Positions 41,133-49,419 of a stretch of 55,299 bases of DNA are shown one piece after another; the first letter of the stretch is position 1, and every line of letters begins with the position of its first letter. The stretch lies in NCBI RefSeq assembly GCF_030705415.1, contig NZ_JAUZED010000004.1, forward strand, positions 1-55,299. The letters are read 5' to 3'. The position numbers were made by a program, and so were the translations under genes. The DNA comes from Curtobacterium sp. A7_M15 (GTDB lineage: Bacteria; Actinomycetota; Actinomycetes; Actinomycetales; Microbacteriaceae). The notes below the pieces were generated by a model that saw nothing but the letters and a program-made list of their open reading frames with translations, was not told the origin of the DNA and ran no database searches.

Positions 41133-42599
41133 TCAGCGGTAGCGGCGGTCCTGCTTGATGCGGCTGGTCAGCTCGGTGACCTGGTTGTAGATCGAGCGTC
41201 GCTCCTTCATGAGCTCCGCGATCTTCTTGTTGGCGTACATGACCGTGGTGTGGTCGCGGTTGCCGAAGAGCTGTCCGATCTTCGGCAACGACAGGCTCGT
41301 CATCTCGCGGCAGAGGTACATCGCGATCTGGCGGGCGGTGGCGATCGCCTGCGAGCGGGAGGACCCGTAGAGGTCGTCGACGGAGAGCTTGAAGTACTCC
41401 GCGGTGTGGTTGATGATGTCCGTCGGCGCGATCACGTTGTCGTCGTCGAGCGTGATGAGGTCCTTGAGGACCGTCTGCACCAGGGCCATGTCGACGGCCG
41501 TCCGGTTGAGGCTCGCGAACGCCGTGACGCGGATGAGGGTGCCCTCGAGCTCGCGGATGTTGCTCGACACCTTCGAGGCGATGAACTCGAGGATGTCGTC
41601 CGGCACCTGCAGGTGGTCCGACTGCGCCTTCTTGCGGAGGATCGCGATGCGGGTCTCGAGGTCCGGTGCCTGGACGTCGGTGATGAGGCCCCACTCGAAG
41701 CGGGAGCGCATCCGGTCCTCGAACCCGGTGAGGTGCTTCGGTGCGACGTCCGACGTGATGACGACCTGCTTGTTGTGGTCGTGCAGCGTGTTGAACGTGT
41801 GGAAGAACGCCTCTTGCGTGGAGTCCTTGCCCTGCAGGAACTGGATGTCGTCGATCAGCAGGATGTCGATGTCGCGGTAGCGCTGCTGGAACTGGTTCGA
41901 CCGGTTGTTCGCGATCGAGTTGATGAAGTCGTTCGTGAACTCCTCGCTGGACACGTACCGCACCCGGATCCCCGGGTAGAGGCTCTCGGCGTAGTGGCCG
42001 ATCGCGTGCAGGAGGTGGGTCTTGCCGAGACCGGAGTCGCCGTAGATGAAGAGCGGGTTGTAGGCCTTGGCCGGGGCCTCGGCCACCGCGACCGCGGCTG
42101 CGTGGGCGAAGCGGTTCGACGATCCGATGACGAAGTTGTCGAAGTTGTACTTGGGGTTGAGCCGGGACTCGGGTCGACCGCTGGTCCCCGGGGAGTCGAT
42201 CTGGGCCGGGACGAATGGTGCCTCGATGTACTGGCGGGGGGCCGCGCTCTGCTCGACGGCTCCCTGCACCGGCTCGGCGTACTCGGGGACGTTGCTCGTG
42301 ACCTGCGCGTCGACCCGCGGCTCCGACGCCATGTCCGGGTTCACCGTGATGGCGAAGTTCGCGACCGTGTCGTCGCCGATGCGGGAGACGGCCTCGGTGA
42401 TCGGGATGCGGATGCGTTGCTCGAGCATGCCGCGGGTGAGGTCGTTCGGGACCTCGAGGTAGAGGGTGCCCGCGAGCACGCCCTTCGGCTCGACGAGGTT
42501 GAGGAAGCCGTGCAGCTGCGGGGTGATGCGGTCGTCCTCCGAGAGGAGTCCGAGGACGGATGACCAGAGGTCCTCGACGGGGTCGGCCGGCATCGTCAT
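41133..42599 (-). CDS. dnaA: Chromosomal replication initiator DnaA
   Basis: A 488-residue AAA+ protein. Domain I is at the start, an acidic/Pro linker follows, and the AAA+ domain has Walker A GDSGLGKTHLLH near 190, Walker B ILLIDDIQFL, and the arginine finger region. Domain IV has SRSQAIATARQIAMYL and LGN-type GNRDHTTVMYA for box binding. ATG 42599 is used; another in-frame ATG is at 42593. It opens the minus-strand replication gene row. Confidence 0.97.
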   Translation of the reverse strand: MTMPADPVEDLWSSVLGLLSEDDRITPQLHGFLNLVEPKGVLAGTLYLEVPNDLTRGMLEQRIRIPITEAVSRIGDDTVANFAITVNPDMASEPRVDAQVTSNVPEYAEPVQGAVEQSAAPRQYIEAPFVPAQIDSPGTSGRPESRLNPKYNFDNFVIGSSNRFAHAAAVAVAEAPAKAYNPLFIYGDSGLGKTHLLHAIGHYAESLYPGIRVRYVSSEEFTNDFINSIANNRSNQFQQRYRDIDILLIDDIQFLQGKDSTQEAFFHTFNTLHDHNKQVVITSDVAPKHLTGFEDRMRSRFEWGLITDVQAPDLETRIAILRKKAQSDHLQVPDDILEFIASKVSSNIRELEGTLIRVTAFASLNRTAVDMALVQTVLKDLITLDDDNVIAPTDIINHTAEYFKLSVDDLYGSSRSQAIATARQIAMYLCREMTSLSLPKIGQLFGNRDHTTVMYANKKIAELMKERRSIYNQVTELTSRIKQDRRYR

Positions 42600-43099
42600 G
42601 TCGCGCTCGTCTCCTCGTGTCGTGTCGTGCTCGTCGCCCGTGCTCGTCTGCGCCGGGTCCGCCGTCGCCGGTGGTGCCGGCGCAGCGTCGACCGCCGGAA
42701 GGTCCTGGCGGGTCGTCGTGTGTCCGGGGGCATCCTCGACGGCCCGGGCGCGTGTCGCCCCGCATGGTGGTCCACAGGGTTGTCCACAGTCTTGTCCACG
42801 ACGGCCGCGAGCCGCACGATGAGGAGAGTCCCCCGTCGTACCGGGCCGCTGGCCGGTCGATCACCCCACTGTAAGGGAATCGAGCGCGTCGTACCGAACG
42901 CACGTTTTCCCCAATGTGGATAATGAACGTGCGCAGGGCCCCGACGCTCGGGTCGACGACGGCGTTTGACCTGCTCGCCGCTGTCACGTACCGTTAACCA
43001 GTTGACTGCGGCCGTTCGGTCGCGCCCATCTGCGTCGTTCGGCACCGAGCGACGACACATACGTGACGGCTCGCCGCGAGCAGCCGTGTGGAGAACATC
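42600..43099. other. dnaA-rpmH intergenic region with further DnaA boxes and divergent promoters
   Basis: 500 bases without a gene. DnaA boxes: TGGTCCACA at 42768-42776, TTGTCCACA at 42780-42788, TTGTCCACG at 42792-42800, and a perfect reversed TTATCCACA at 42915-42923. The rpmH promoter is at 42966-42994. The boxes near the dnaA 5' side fit autoregulation or a second half of a split origin. Confidence 0.7.
42966..42994 (+). promoter_or_regulatory. Promoter of rpmH
   Basis: TTGACC at 42966-42971, a 17-bp spacer and TACCGT at 42989-42994, about 105 bases before the rpmH start. This is the clearest housekeeping-sigma promoter in the window. Confidence 0.55.
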
Positions 43100-43237
43100 A
43101 TGAGCAAGCGCACCTTCCAGCCGAACAACCGTCGCCGCGCCAAGAAGCACGGCTTCCGCGCCCGCATGCGCACCCGTGCCGGCCGCGCCATCCTGGCCGC
43201 GCGTCGCGCCAAGGGCCGCACCGAGCTCAGCGCCTGA
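43100..43237 (+). CDS. rpmH: Ribosomal protein L34
   Basis: A 45-residue very basic protein, [19 protein letters not shown] at the start and [10 protein letters not shown] at the end, with the L34 signature KRTFQPN. It belongs to the large ribosomal subunit. It is too short for usual length limits but unmistakable, and it sits before rnpA as in almost all bacteria. GGAG precedes ATG by five bases. Confidence 0.97.
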   Translation: MSKRTFQPNNRRRAKKHGFRARMRTRAGRAILAARRAKGRTELSA

Positions 43238-43256
43238 TCAGGCTCCCCGCCTGATC
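43236..43256 (+). terminator. Short hairpin between rpmH and rnpA
   Basis: An 8-bp stem GATCAGGC/GCCTGATC with loop TCCCC, starting inside the rpmH stop codon. It may attenuate rnpA transcription relative to rpmH. Confidence 0.45.
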
Positions 43257-43276
43257 TCGTCCTCCGGTACCGACTC

Positions 43277-43639
43277 GTGTTGGCACGCGCCAACCGGATC
43301 GTCCGTGGTGACGACTACCGGTCCGTCGTGCGTCGTGGTCGCAGAAGCGCCACGGCGCACGCCGTCGTATCGGTGGTCCGTCGCACGTCGGACGACCCCA
43401 CGAGCGGCACCGGTCCGACGCGGTTCGGGTTCATCGTCGCGAAGACGGTCGGCAACGCCGTGACCCGGAACCTGGTGAGGCGTCGTCTCAAGGCCATCGC
43501 GCACGGGCTGCTCGAGGACATCCCCGTCGGCTACGACGTGGTGGTCCGCGCACTGCCAGCCGCCGCGCAGGCCGGATGGCCTACCCTGCTCGAAGACGTC
43601 TCGCGCTCCTGTGCGCGTGGTGTGGAGAAGGCAGCATGA
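43277..43639 (+). CDS. rnpA: Ribonuclease P protein component
   Basis: A 120-residue basic protein, starting at GTG 43277. The RNR signature is NAVTRNLVRRRLKAI, and FGFIVAKTVGNAV is the typical core. It helps RNase P RNA cut tRNA leaders. The stop overlaps yidD by 4 bp (ATGA). Confidence 0.95.
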   Translation: MLARANRIVRGDDYRSVVRRGRRSATAHAVVSVVRRTSDDPTSGTGPTRFGFIVAKTVGNAVTRNLVRRRLKAIAHGLLEDIPVGYDVVVRALPAAAQAGWPTLLEDVSRSCARGVEKAA

Positions 43640-44010
43640 ACCGCAACCTGTGGACCCGGCTCGCCTGGGCCGTCGCGTTGCTCCCGCGCAACGTGTGCGT
43701 CGTCGTGCTGCGCGCGTACCGTGCCGTGATCTCACCGCTCTACGGCAACGTCTGCCGCTACCACCCCTCGTGTTCCCGGTACGCGCTCGAGGCGATCCAG
43801 CAGTACGGCGTCGTCCGCGGATCGGCCATGGGCGCGTGGCGCATCGCACGGTGCAACCCCTGGGCCGCCGGGGGCATCGACGACGTCCGTGCTCGGCGTC
43901 GCCCCTACGACGTCAACCGGTTCGGGTTCGTGCTCGCACCGACCCAGCCGCAGCCCACGGGTGGCCCCACCCTGCCGGTCCTGCTCCCCCAGCGCACTCG
44001 AAAGGCGTGA
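43636..44010 (+). CDS. yidD: Membrane protein insertion efficiency factor YidD
   Basis: A 124-residue protein with the YidD core AYRAVISPLYGNVCRYHPSC and the ending RIARCNPWAAGGIDDV. An N-terminal amphipathic helix is expected. It aids YidC-dependent insertion. The C-terminal 40 residues, rich in Pro, go beyond the family core. Its stop overlaps an alternative GTG start of yidC. Confidence 0.93.
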   Translation: MNRNLWTRLAWAVALLPRNVCVVVLRAYRAVISPLYGNVCRYHPSCSRYALEAIQQYGVVRGSAMGAWRIARCNPWAAGGIDDVRARRRPYDVNRFGFVLAPTQPQPTGGPTLPVLLPQRTRKA

Positions 44011-44018
44011 CAGTCCCC

Positions 44019-44993
44019 ATGGACCTCGGATTCATCGGAACGATCCTCTGGCCGCTCAAGTGGGTGGTCTCGGCCATCCTCGTGGGCTTCCACTGGATCT
44101 TCGAGAGCATCGGCATGGACCCCGGAGCGGGCATCACCTGGGTGCTCTCCATCATCTTCCTGACCTTCGTGGTGCGCGCCGCGCTCATCCCGATCTTCGT
44201 GCGGCAGATCAAGTCGCAGCGCCGCATGCTCGAGGTGGCGCCGCAGCTCAAGAAGATCCAAGAGAAGTACAAGGGCAAGAAGGACCAGTTCTCGCGTGAG
44301 GCCATGAGCCGCGAGACCATGGCGCTCTACAAGGAGACCGGGACGAACCCGCTGAGCTCCTGCCTGCCGCTGCTGATCCAGATGCCGATCTTCTTCTCGC
44401 TGTACTCGGTGCTGCACGAGGCGCAGATCAACAAGACCGGCATCGGCCTGCTCACGAACGACCTCGCCGCGTCGTTCGGCAACGCGTCGCTCTTCGGCGC
44501 TCCCCTGCACGAGACCTTCACGAACGCCTCCGGGTGGGAGGTCCGCGTCATCGCCGGCGTGATGATCGTCGTGATGACCGCGTCGCAGTTCATCACTCAG
44601 CTGCAGCTCGTGGCGAAGAACATGTCGCCGGAGACCAAGGAGTCTCCGATGTACCGCCAGCAGAAGATGATGCTGTACATCCTCCCGCTGGTCTTCGTCA
44701 TCTCCGGTCTCTCGTTCCCCCTCGGCGTCATGTTCTACTGGCTCGCCTCGAACGTGTGGACGATGGCGCAGCAGTACTTCGTCATCCGCAGCATGCCGAC
44801 CCCCGGTTCCGAGGCCGCGCTCGCTCGTGAGGCACGCCTCGCGAAGAAGGCGCAGCGCCGTGGAACCGCGACCCCGGTCCTCGCCGAGGCGGGCGCCGGT
44901 GCCGGTGCCGCCGAGATCGAGGCCGTCCGCGTGACGACCCAGCGGCAGCAGCCGGTCGGCAAGAACCGTGCCAAGAAGAACGGGAAGAAGTAA
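44019..44993 (+). CDS. yidC: Membrane protein insertase YidC
   Basis: A 324-residue insertase of the Gram-positive short type. There are five hydrophobic segments; the positive groove Arg lies in VVRAALIPIFVRQIKSQRR. A charged coiled hairpin follows (LKKIQEKYKGKKDQFSREA), then CLPLLIQMPIFFSLY. The basic C-terminal tail (NRAKKNGKK) can bind ribosomes. An in-frame GTG at 44007 that overlaps the yidD stop is an alternative start. Confidence 0.95.
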   Translation: MDLGFIGTILWPLKWVVSAILVGFHWIFESIGMDPGAGITWVLSIIFLTFVVRAALIPIFVRQIKSQRRMLEVAPQLKKIQEKYKGKKDQFSREAMSRETMALYKETGTNPLSSCLPLLIQMPIFFSLYSVLHEAQINKTGIGLLTNDLAASFGNASLFGAPLHETFTNASGWEVRVIAGVMIVVMTASQFITQLQLVAKNMSPETKESPMYRQQKMMLYILPLVFVISGLSFPLGVMFYWLASNVWTMAQQYFVIRSMPTPGSEAALAREARLAKKAQRRGTATPVLAEAGAGAGAAEIEAVRVTTQRQQPVGKNRAKKNGKK

Positions 44994-45503
44994 GTGACCG
45001 AGCAGGACACCGCGGCCGCCGTGGACACCACCGTCGACACCGCGACCTTGGACGACGACGCCCGCGACGAAGCCGACATCGCGGCGGACTACATCGAGGA
45101 ACTCCTCGACATCTGCGACCTCGACGGGGACATCGAGATCGAGGAGCGCGCCGGTCGCGTGTACCTGTCGGTCACCGACGAGGGTGACGCGTTGCGGGTG
45201 CTGTCGAAGCCCGACACCGTCTCGGCCCTGCAGGAGCTCACCCGCATCGCCGTGCAGGCGGAGACCGGCGAGTTCAGCCGGCTGATCCTCGACGTCGGCG
45301 GCTCGCGCGATGCTCGTGCCTCCGAGCTGCAGCGGCTCGTCGACACGGCCGTCGAGCGCATCGAGGCGGGTTCGGCGTCTGCCGCCCTTCCCCCGATGTC
45401 CTCGTACGAGCGCAAGCTGGTCCACGATCTGGTCGCCGAGAAGGGCTTCCACTCGGAGTCCGAGGGCGAGGGTCGAGACCGTCACACGGTCGTCACCCGA
45501 TGA
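44994..45503 (+). CDS. jag: R3H/KH RNA-binding protein Jag (KhpB)
   Basis: A 169-residue protein starting at GTG 44994 directly after the yidC stop. An acidic N-terminus replaces the Jag-N domain of Firmicutes. The KH part is in the middle (ALQELTRIAVQAETGEFSRL) and the R3H part at the C-terminus (SSYERKLVHDLVAEKG, ESEGEGRDRHTVV). It probably binds RNA with KhpA. The stop overlaps the rsmG start by 4 bp. Confidence 0.92.
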   Translation: MTEQDTAAAVDTTVDTATLDDDARDEADIAADYIEELLDICDLDGDIEIEERAGRVYLSVTDEGDALRVLSKPDTVSALQELTRIAVQAETGEFSRLILDVGGSRDARASELQRLVDTAVERIEAGSASAALPPMSSYERKLVHDLVAEKGFHSESEGEGRDRHTVVTR

Positions 45504-46141
45504 CCGAGACGGCGCCCGTCCTCGAGACGGAGCCGGCGGCTGCCGCGACGCTCTTCGGTGATCGCCTGGACCTTGCGCGCTCGTTCACGAACGAGTTGGC
45601 TCGGCGCGGCGAGGAGCTGGGCCTGATCGGGCCGCTCGAGCTGCCGCGCCTGTGGACTCGACACATCCTCAACTCTGCGGTCGTCGCTCCACTCCTGGAG
45701 GAACGGGGCCGGGTCGCCGACGTCGGTTCCGGTGCCGGACTCCCCGGTCTGGTTCTGGCCATCGCCCGCCCGGACGCGCACCTCACGCTCATCGAACCGA
45801 TGGAGCGGCGGGTGGATTGGCTCACGTCAGAGGCTGCACGCCTCGGGCTCGACAACGTCGAAGTCGTCCGCGCGCGAGCTGAGGACGTCGCCGACGACAT
45901 CGTGGTCGACCAGGTGACTGCTCGGGCCGTGAGCGCGTTGACGAAGCTCATCCCGCTCACCGTGCCGCTGGTCCGATCCGGCGGGCAGCTCATCCTCATG
46001 AAAGGCGCTCGCGTCGAGGACGAGATGGAGAAGGCCCGGAAGGTCATCCTCCGCAAGCGCCTCACCGATGTCGAGGTGCTCGAGCTCGGAGTCGGTGTGG
46101 TCGAGGAGACCACGCGCGTCTTCCGGGCTACAGTTGACTGA
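45500..46141 (+). CDS. rsmG: 16S rRNA (guanine-527-N7) methyltransferase RsmG
   Basis: A 213-residue SAM-dependent enzyme. The SAM motif is VADVGSGAGLPGLVLAI; LPRLWTRHILNSA is the family motif before it. It methylates the 530 loop of 16S rRNA; loss gives low-level streptomycin resistance. It is followed by parS site 1 and parA. Confidence 0.95.
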   Translation: MTETAPVLETEPAAAATLFGDRLDLARSFTNELARRGEELGLIGPLELPRLWTRHILNSAVVAPLLEERGRVADVGSGAGLPGLVLAIARPDAHLTLIEPMERRVDWLTSEAARLGLDNVEVVRARAEDVADDIVVDQVTARAVSALTKLIPLTVPLVRSGGQLILMKGARVEDEMEKARKVILRKRLTDVEVLELGVGVVEETTRVFRATVD

Positions 46142-46183
46142 CGCTGCGGCTCGGGCCGGTTCGACCGGCCGCCAGTGGCTCCG

Positions 46184-46199
46184 CGTTCCACGTGAAACA
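46184..46199. promoter_or_regulatory. parS site 1
   Basis: CGTTCCACGTGAAACA, 14 of 16 match to the consensus TGTTTCACGTGAAACA. It lies 24 bases before the parA start, so it may also allow ParB to act on parAB transcription. Confidence 0.88.
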
Positions 46200-46222
46200 C
46201 CGAACCGGGGAAGAGGCACTCG

Positions 46223-47116
46223 TTGAGTTCATCGACCGATTACGACGCGTCTACACCGCTCGCCCGTGAGATCGCTGATCTGAACCGCCGCCGTCGTGCG
46301 ATCGCGACGCAGCAGTTCCCGTTGCCGCCGAAGACACGCGTCTTCACGGTGTCGAACCAGAAGGGTGGCGTCGGCAAGACGACCACGACGGTGAACCTCG
46401 CCGCAGCGTTGGCGCACGGTGGCGCTCGCGTGCTGGTGATCGACCTCGATCCGCAGGGCAATGCTTCCACCGCGCTCGGGGTCGACCACCAGGCCGAGGT
46501 CCCGAGCATCTACGACGTGATCGTCGACGAGGCACCGATCGCTGACACCGTGCAGCGCTCCCCCGAGTCGGACACGCTCTGGTGTGTGCCGGCAACGATC
46601 CACCTCGCCGGCGCCGAGATCGAGCTGGTCTCGCTCGTGGCTCGCGAGCAGCGGCTGCGGACGGCCCTCGACCAGTACCTCGAGTCCCTGGACGAGCCGT
46701 ACCACTACGTGTTCATCGACTGCCCGCCGTCGCTCGGGCTGCTCACGATCAACGCCTTCGTTGCGGCGCGCGAGGTGCTCATCCCGATCCAGTGCGAGTA
46801 CTACGCGCTCGAGGGATTGAGCCAGTTGCTCCGCAACATCGAGTTGATCGAACGGCACCTCAACCCGAGCCTCGCCGTGTCGACCATCCTCTTGACGATG
46901 TACGACGGCCGGACGAACCTGTCGAACCAGGTCGCCGCGGACGTCCGAGAGCACTTCGGTGACCAGGTGCTCCAGGCCGTGATCCCCCGATCCGTCCGCG
47001 TGAGCGAAGCCCCGAGCTACGGGCAGAGCGTCGTCGCGTACGACGTCAACTCAACCGGGTCGCTCTCCTACCTGGAGGCGGCAGCCGAGATCGCAGCACG
47101 AGGAGCGCAGCACTGA
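46223..47116 (+). CDS. parA: Chromosome-partitioning ATPase ParA (Soj)
   Basis: A 297-residue ATPase, starting at TTG 46223. The deviant Walker A is KGGVGKTTTTVNLA near 50, the Walker A' is LVIDLDPQGNAS, and IDCPPSLGLLTINA is the switch II part. A leader of about 40 residues precedes the domain. It moves origin regions with ParB. Its stop shares one base with the parB start. Confidence 0.95.
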   Translation: MSSSTDYDASTPLAREIADLNRRRRAIATQQFPLPPKTRVFTVSNQKGGVGKTTTTVNLAAALAHGGARVLVIDLDPQGNASTALGVDHQAEVPSIYDVIVDEAPIADTVQRSPESDTLWCVPATIHLAGAEIELVSLVAREQRLRTALDQYLESLDEPYHYVFIDCPPSLGLLTINAFVAAREVLIPIQCEYYALEGLSQLLRNIELIERHLNPSLAVSTILLTMYDGRTNLSNQVAADVREHFGDQVLQAVIPRSVRVSEAPSYGQSVVAYDVNSTGSLSYLEAAAEIAARGAQH

Positions 47117-48096
47117 TGGCACCGAAGCGAACTGGACTCGGACGGGGCATCGGAGCCCTCATCCCCACGGTATCTGAGCAGCAGGACCGGCCCGTCGACG
47201 TGTTCTTCCCGACCGGCGGCTCTCCGGCGTCTGCGCCGCTCGCGGACGGCGCGACCGCTGAGGAGCTCGTTGCCGTTCCCGGCGCCCGCTTGGCGAACCT
47301 GAACCCGCTCGACGTGGTGCCCAATGCGCACCAGCCGCGGAAGGAGTTCCGGGAAGAGGAGCTCCAGGAACTCGTGCACTCCATCCGCGAGATCGGGGTC
47401 CTGCAGCCAATCGTCGTCCGTCCGATCGCTGGTGCGAGCGGGACCGACCCGCAGTACGAGTTGATCATGGGCGAGCGTCGTCTCCGTGCGACGAAGGAGC
47501 TCGGACTCAGCACGATCCCGGCCATCGTGAAGGACACTCCGGACGATGCGATGCTGCGCGACGCGTTGCTGGAGAACCTCCACCGCGCCAATCTCAACCC
47601 GCTCGAAGAGGCCTCCGCCTACCAGCAGTTGTTGGCGGACTTCGGCATCACCCAGGAGCAGCTCGCCCAGCGGATCGGCCGCTCACGCCCGCAGATCACG
47701 AACACGATCCGGCTCCTGCGGCTCCCCTCCCCCGTGCAGCGGCGTGTGGCGGCGGGGGTGTTGTCGGCGGGGCACGCGCGTGCAATCCTCGCGGCGCCTG
47801 ACGCCGAAGCCATGGAGTACCTCGCCGAGAAGATCGTCAACGAGGATCTCTCTGTGCGGGCGGCGGAGTCGATCGCCCAGCAGCTGGCGTCGAAGGCGCC
47901 GGCGAAGCCCAAGGCTGAGCCCTCCAAGCGGCAGGTGCACTTCAACGACCTCGCAGAGCGCCTCGGGGATCGGTTGAACACGCGGGTGAAGATCGCGGTG
48001 GGAGCGCGGAAGAGTTCGGTGACGATCGACTTCGCGAACGGTGATGACCTCAATCGAATCCTCCGCGAGCTCGGCATCGAGGATGTCGCGGGCTGA
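47116..48096 (+). CDS. parB: Chromosome-partitioning protein ParB (Spo0J)
   Basis: A 326-residue protein. The N-terminal CTPase domain has the GERRLRA box and PRKEFREEELQEL. The DNA-binding HTH is ITQEQLAQRIGRSRPQI. A C-terminal dimer domain ends it. It loads at parS and spreads as a clamp. Four parS sites are visible within 3.3 kb. Confidence 0.95.
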   Translation: MAPKRTGLGRGIGALIPTVSEQQDRPVDVFFPTGGSPASAPLADGATAEELVAVPGARLANLNPLDVVPNAHQPRKEFREEELQELVHSIREIGVLQPIVVRPIAGASGTDPQYELIMGERRLRATKELGLSTIPAIVKDTPDDAMLRDALLENLHRANLNPLEEASAYQQLLADFGITQEQLAQRIGRSRPQITNTIRLLRLPSPVQRRVAAGVLSAGHARAILAAPDAEAMEYLAEKIVNEDLSVRAAESIAQQLASKAPAKPKAEPSKRQVHFNDLAERLGDRLNTRVKIAVGARKSSVTIDFANGDDLNRILRELGIEDVAG

Positions 48097-48773
48097 ACCC
48101 TGTCAGACCTCGGGGTGCTTGTGGCTCCGTGGCGCTGTGCGGCCGTCTGCGGACCGAAGACCAAGAACGCCTCCCGCGGGTCCGATCGAGCCCGCCTGGG
48201 CCGCGAGTCGGCCGTCAGCGGTGCTCCAGGCGATGATCCCGCGCACGGGCCCAGTCACGAGCGCGTTTCACGTGGAACATCTTCGCTGGCGGTTCCTGCC
48301 GGGCCCTGACTGTACTGCTTGACGCTAAGGGGCACGACGCTCACGCCTTGCTCATTGCCAGGGAAGGTCGACCACGGGGACCGGCGCGCACAGTGCGATC
48401 TCGACCAGGCTCCGACCACGGCCCGGTCATTGACGCGCATCGGCAGCCAAGGCCGATTGCGCTTTCCCTCGCCCGCCGCGAGTGGGCACCCCACTTCAAC
48501 TGAGCGTGACTCTCCCTTCGCCGATGCGATCGCTACCTCGCCCTTGGAGCCCGATGGAGGGTGGATTGATCGGCCGGCTGGAGCCGCAGCCGGACGATGG
48601 ACAGCAGGCGGTGCGGTACCCCAACTGACCGCCCCCGACGAATCGCACCTGTGGGCAGATAGGGCCTGGTGACGATCAGCGCGCCGATCCGTCCGAGCTC
48701 GGTGACGGTGTCTCGGCAACATCACCGCGGTCCGGCGAACGGTGATCGCGAGCACGAGCGATCTCGAAGAGAG
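48097..48773. other. Gene-poor region downstream of parB
   Basis: About 680 bases with parS site 2. Frames of 117 and 166 codons exist on the two strands but show no domain, no ribosome-binding site and a composition unlike nearby genes. By eye the GC content is lower than around it. It could be a decayed gene or a structural spacer. Confidence 0.5.
48264..48279. promoter_or_regulatory. parS site 2
   Basis: CGTTTCACGTGGAACA, a ParB-binding palindrome variant, 168 bases after the parB stop in non-coding DNA. Confidence 0.88.
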
Positions 48774-49412
48774 CTACGGGGAGTGTTCCACGTGGAACAG
48801 TGTGCGGAGCTTCCACAATCCGACCGCACCGAACAGCGGCTTCAAGACGATCATCTCTCCGAATCGGTAGTCCTTCGCTGCGACAATGCGCGAGCAGAGG
48901 TCCGGTCGTTGACGGGCGAGGTACACCCGTGCCTTCGCGGCGTGTAGCCCGTTCGACGCAAAGGCCACCCAGTCGGTCGAGGCGACCCAGGGCAGGGAGT
49001 TCCGCACGTTCTCCCACGTCGATCGACTCCGTGACTCGACCGACACCGGGCCGTCCCAGTGGAGGACTTGCGTGATGTAGTCCCGCAGGATGACCGCCTC
49101 AGCAGTACTGCCCCGTACCGCTCCCCCGCTGCACAGGATTGCGGCGGACGCGCCGGCTGTACGAGCCGCACGCGCCGTGCGGATGGCGATCCGAGCCCGC
49201 CAACGATTCACGGTGTTGATACGTCGACCACGATTGCCGAATCCGAGCACCACGACGAGTACCGTCGAGCCCGGTGTCGGCCGAGGGAGCCCTACCGCCT
49301 GACGAGCGGTCAGGGAGTGCACGAGCTCGCCGGCGAGCAGAACCGCGAGTCCCGTGGCCGAGAGGATGGCGGCCACGGATGTTCCACGTGGAACGTGCCT
49401 CGTCGCCGCCAT
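48774..49412 (-). CDS. DUF218 (YdcF/SanA-like) membrane protein
   Basis: A 212-residue protein. An N-terminal membrane helix is near 12-32 (VAAILSATGLAVLLAGELV). The DUF218 core follows: VLVVVLGFGNRGRRIN, AILCSGGAVRGSTAEA, SRSRSTWENVRNS. The family is linked to envelope or vancomycin-type tolerance, but the biochemistry is unknown. The start ATG 49412 is eight bases behind the ddl stop, so it is probably the last gene of that unit. It contains two parS sites. Confidence 0.82.
   Translation of the reverse strand: MAATRHVPRGTSVAAILSATGLAVLLAGELVHSLTARQAVGLPRPTPGSTVLVVVLGFGNRGRRINTVNRWRARIAIRTARAARTAGASAAILCSGGAVRGSTAEAVILRDYITQVLHWDGPVSVESRSRSTWENVRNSLPWVASTDWVAFASNGLHAAKARVYLARQRPDLCSRIVAAKDYRFGEMIVLKPLFGAVGLWKLRTLFHVEHSP
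48784..48799. promoter_or_regulatory. parS site 3 (inside the DUF218 gene)
   Basis: TGTTCCACGTGGAACA, a perfect 16-bp palindrome. On the coding strand it gives the residues LFHVEHS at the end of the DUF218 protein. Confidence 0.9.
49380..49395. promoter_or_regulatory. parS site 4 (inside the DUF218 gene, near its start)
   Basis: TGTTCCACGTGGAACG, one base from the perfect palindrome. It encodes HVPRGTS close to the start of the DUF218 protein. Confidence 0.88.
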
Positions 49413-49419
49413 CGAGGGC

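Noticed and set aside
48255..48755. Frames of 117 (plus) and 166 (minus) codons after parB
   Set aside because: No start signals or domains; amino-acid usage is that of random GC-rich DNA. Listed as gene-poor DNA instead.
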